5,649 nucleotides of DNA from Peptostreptococcaceae bacterium (GTDB taxonomy: Bacteria > Bacillota_A > Clostridia > Peptostreptococcales > Acidaminobacteraceae): contig JABXKX010000445.1 of NCBI GenBank assembly GCA_013619035.1, positions 1 to 5,649 of the forward strand, given 5' to 3'. The position numbers were made by a program, and so were the translations under genes. Of this stretch, positions 4,565 to 5,649 are shown in pieces. Each line of letters begins with the position of its first letter. The first letter of the stretch is position 1. The notes under the pieces are model-generated. The model made no database searches. It saw only the letters and a list, made by a program, of their open reading frames with translations, and had not been told where the DNA came from.

Positions 4565-5649
4565 CTGGAAATGCCTAGTGTAGATGTGGATGTAAATACA
4601 GGCTTAGTTGAAATAAGTGGAGCAATAGATGCTGATAAAAGCATAAGTATCATCATTGAAAATGATGGTAAAAGATATTATTTAGATTCAGTAACAAGTG
4701 ATTCATCTGGCAAGTATGTTTTCAATACTGTATTGCCAATAGACCAAAGTTATTCAGCAATTCTTTCTTATGAAGGTCAAGCTGAACATTTAACGATTGA
4801 TACAAAAGGAAACTATGAATATGTAGACCTTATGAATGACAACACAGGTGATGTTGTTGTTACTCAGGATAAAATCAAATTTACTGTTGATACATCAGAT
4901 GACACAAAGATTCCTGTCACAAAGGAAACTAGGGATAAAGACATTGATATTACTATGTCAAATTCTGAGAATAAGGTTGTTTTAAATCTTGAGGAAGTCA
5001 AGGACAGCTTACCGAAAATTGAAGCTGAAAAACCACATGCTAAGATAGAAATTCCGAAAGGCACGACTGTCTTATCTGGTAGCGCAAGTGACATAGAGCT
5101 TTTAACGGAAGTAGATAAAGACGATGCTGCAGTTATCTCTGCAATTAACTCAATAGTATTAAGTAACAAGAAGTTAGATAGCGTAACTCAAGTTATTAAG
5201 TTGGGCAGTGACGAAAAAGTGACTTTTAATGACTATATAACCATTACATTAAAAGGTCAAAAAGGAAAACTCGCAGGTTATTCATCTAATGGTACTACCC
5301 ATGCAATTTCAAAGTATGATAGTCGTGAAGCTGGTGTTCAAGCTGATCTGGCGGAGTTTGCATATGAAGTTGGAAGTGACTTATATATTTGTACGAAACA
5401 CTTTACGGATTTCTTCACTTACACAACGACAGATAAAACGAATGGTCATGGTGATGATGAGGACAATAACCATCAAGCACCAAAAACTGTTAAGTTATCA
5501 GTAGACTTAAAAACGATTAACAGAGGCTATATTATCTCAACAACTACAGTTACCTTGAAAAATGGTGACACAGTATGGTCGGTACTCGAAAGAGAATTAA
5601 AGAAGAAAAATATCTCCTATAGCCATACATTTTCATCTAAATATAATAG
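4499..5649 (+). CDS. Secreted protein with signal peptide, Ig-like N-terminus and C-terminal DUF4430 domain (3' partial)
   Basis: The ATG at 4499 sits 4 bases behind AGGAGG, and the frame stays open for 383 codons to the window edge. Residues 1-22 form a signal peptide (LRK, then a hydrophobic IIVLLLIMLM core, and TFA before the probable cut). Residues about 25-105 look like an Ig-like or carboxypeptidase-regulatory-like sandwich (GLVEISGAIDADKSISIIIE, SSGKYVF). Residues about 115-312 are beta-rich, with AKIEIPKGTTVLSG and the motif CTKHFTDFFTYTT near 298-310; similar TKHFTxFxxY segments occur in Firmicutes surface proteins, from memory. A polar Asp/His/Asn linker (about 313-328) leads to the first half of a DUF4430 domain (329-383, VTLKNGDTVWSVLERELKKK). 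The gene shares the DUF4430 family with its upstream neighbour and probably its operon. No lipobox Cys is present, so it is likely released or anchored by a domain beyond the window. Precise role unknown; ligand binding is inferred. Confidence 0.9.
   Translation, partial: MNLRKIIVLLLIMLMSVTSTFALEMPSVDVDVNTGLVEISGAIDADKSISIIIENDGKRYYLDSVTSDSSGKYVFNTVLPIDQSYSAILSYEGQAEHLTIDTKGNYEYVDLMNDNTGDVVVTQDKIKFTVDTSDDTKIPVTKETRDKDIDITMSNSENKVVLNLEEVKDSLPKIEAEKPHAKIEIPKGTTVLSGSASDIELLTEVDKDDAAVISAINSIVLSNKKLDSVTQVIKLGSDEKVTFNDYITITLKGQKGKLAGYSSNGTTHAISKYDSREAGVQADLAEFAYEVGSDLYICTKHFTDFFTYTTTDKTNGHGDDEDNNHQAPKTVKLSVDLKTINRGYIISTTTVTLKNGDTVWSVLERELKKKNISYSHTFSSKYN
5483..5649 (+). other. DUF4430 / transcobalamin C-terminal-like domain (second copy, N-terminal half only)
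   Basis: Residues 329-383 of the second gene begin KTVKLSVDLKTINRGYIIS and continue TTTVTLKNGDTVWSVLEREL. This matches the opening of the complete domain in the upstream gene (VTLSIEARTAG..., LLEGDTAWTVLTRV): a first strand, a turn, a second strand with a GDT-[AV]-W signature, and the start of the helix. The expected SINGxGEFDxxxxSGWMYxVN half lies past the window end. Confidence 0.8.

Noticed and set aside
4405..4656. Minus-strand open frame of 83 codons
   Set aside because: It spans the end of one plus-strand gene and the signal peptide of the next, both well supported; it is an antisense shadow.
4864..5169. Minus-strand open frame of 101 codons, Ser/Leu-rich
   Set aside because: It is antisense to the well-supported secreted protein gene; Ser/Leu-rich composition is typical of the reverse complement of Asp/Glu/Lys-rich coding sequence.
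5289..5504. Plus-strand open frame of 71 codons
   Set aside because: It overlaps the second gene in another frame and gives a Met/Arg/Lys-rich translation with no domain; it has no ribosome-binding site.

Overview
The window looks like a fragment of a low-GC Gram-positive (Firmicutes-type) genome. It is AT-rich by eye, uses a strong AGGAGG ribosome-binding site, and encodes large modular extracellular proteins built from bacterial Ig-like domains, short three-helix linkers and a prenyltransferase-like/transcobalamin-like head. TGG is used for Trp and no in-frame TGA appears, so nothing suggests a Mycoplasma-type code. No rRNA, tRNA, CRISPR array or mobile element was seen. Both window ends fall inside genes.

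Bases 1-4479 hold one very large plus-strand reading frame that is open from base 1 (the N-terminus and any signal peptide are missing). In order it encodes: the end of a beta domain, an Ig-like domain, an alpha/alpha-barrel prenyltransferase-like domain, a transcobalamin C-terminal-like domain (DUF4430), a FIVAR-like helical linker, two Ig-like domains, beta-module copy A, a BIG2 domain, a second FIVAR-like linker, beta-module copy B, a third FIVAR-like linker, then an in-frame TAG at 4003-4005. The same frame stays open for 157 further codons and encodes beta-module copy C before stopping at a second TAG (4477-4479). The gene therefore appears to have been about 1,492 codons in this window, now split by an amber codon at a domain boundary. 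A nonsense mutation, a sequence error or readthrough are all possible; general TAG reassignment is unlikely.

Nineteen bases downstream, a second plus-strand gene starts at 4499 behind AGGAGG and runs off the right edge. It encodes a secreted protein with a clear signal peptide, an Ig-like domain, a long beta-rich middle region, and the first half of another DUF4430 domain. The tight spacing suggests one operon.

The alpha-barrel plus DUF4430 layout resembles animal transcobalamin and intrinsic factor. A surface-exposed corrinoid or other small-ligand capture system, with the second gene supplying a further DUF4430 domain, is a reasonable hypothesis, but nothing in the window proves ligand identity.
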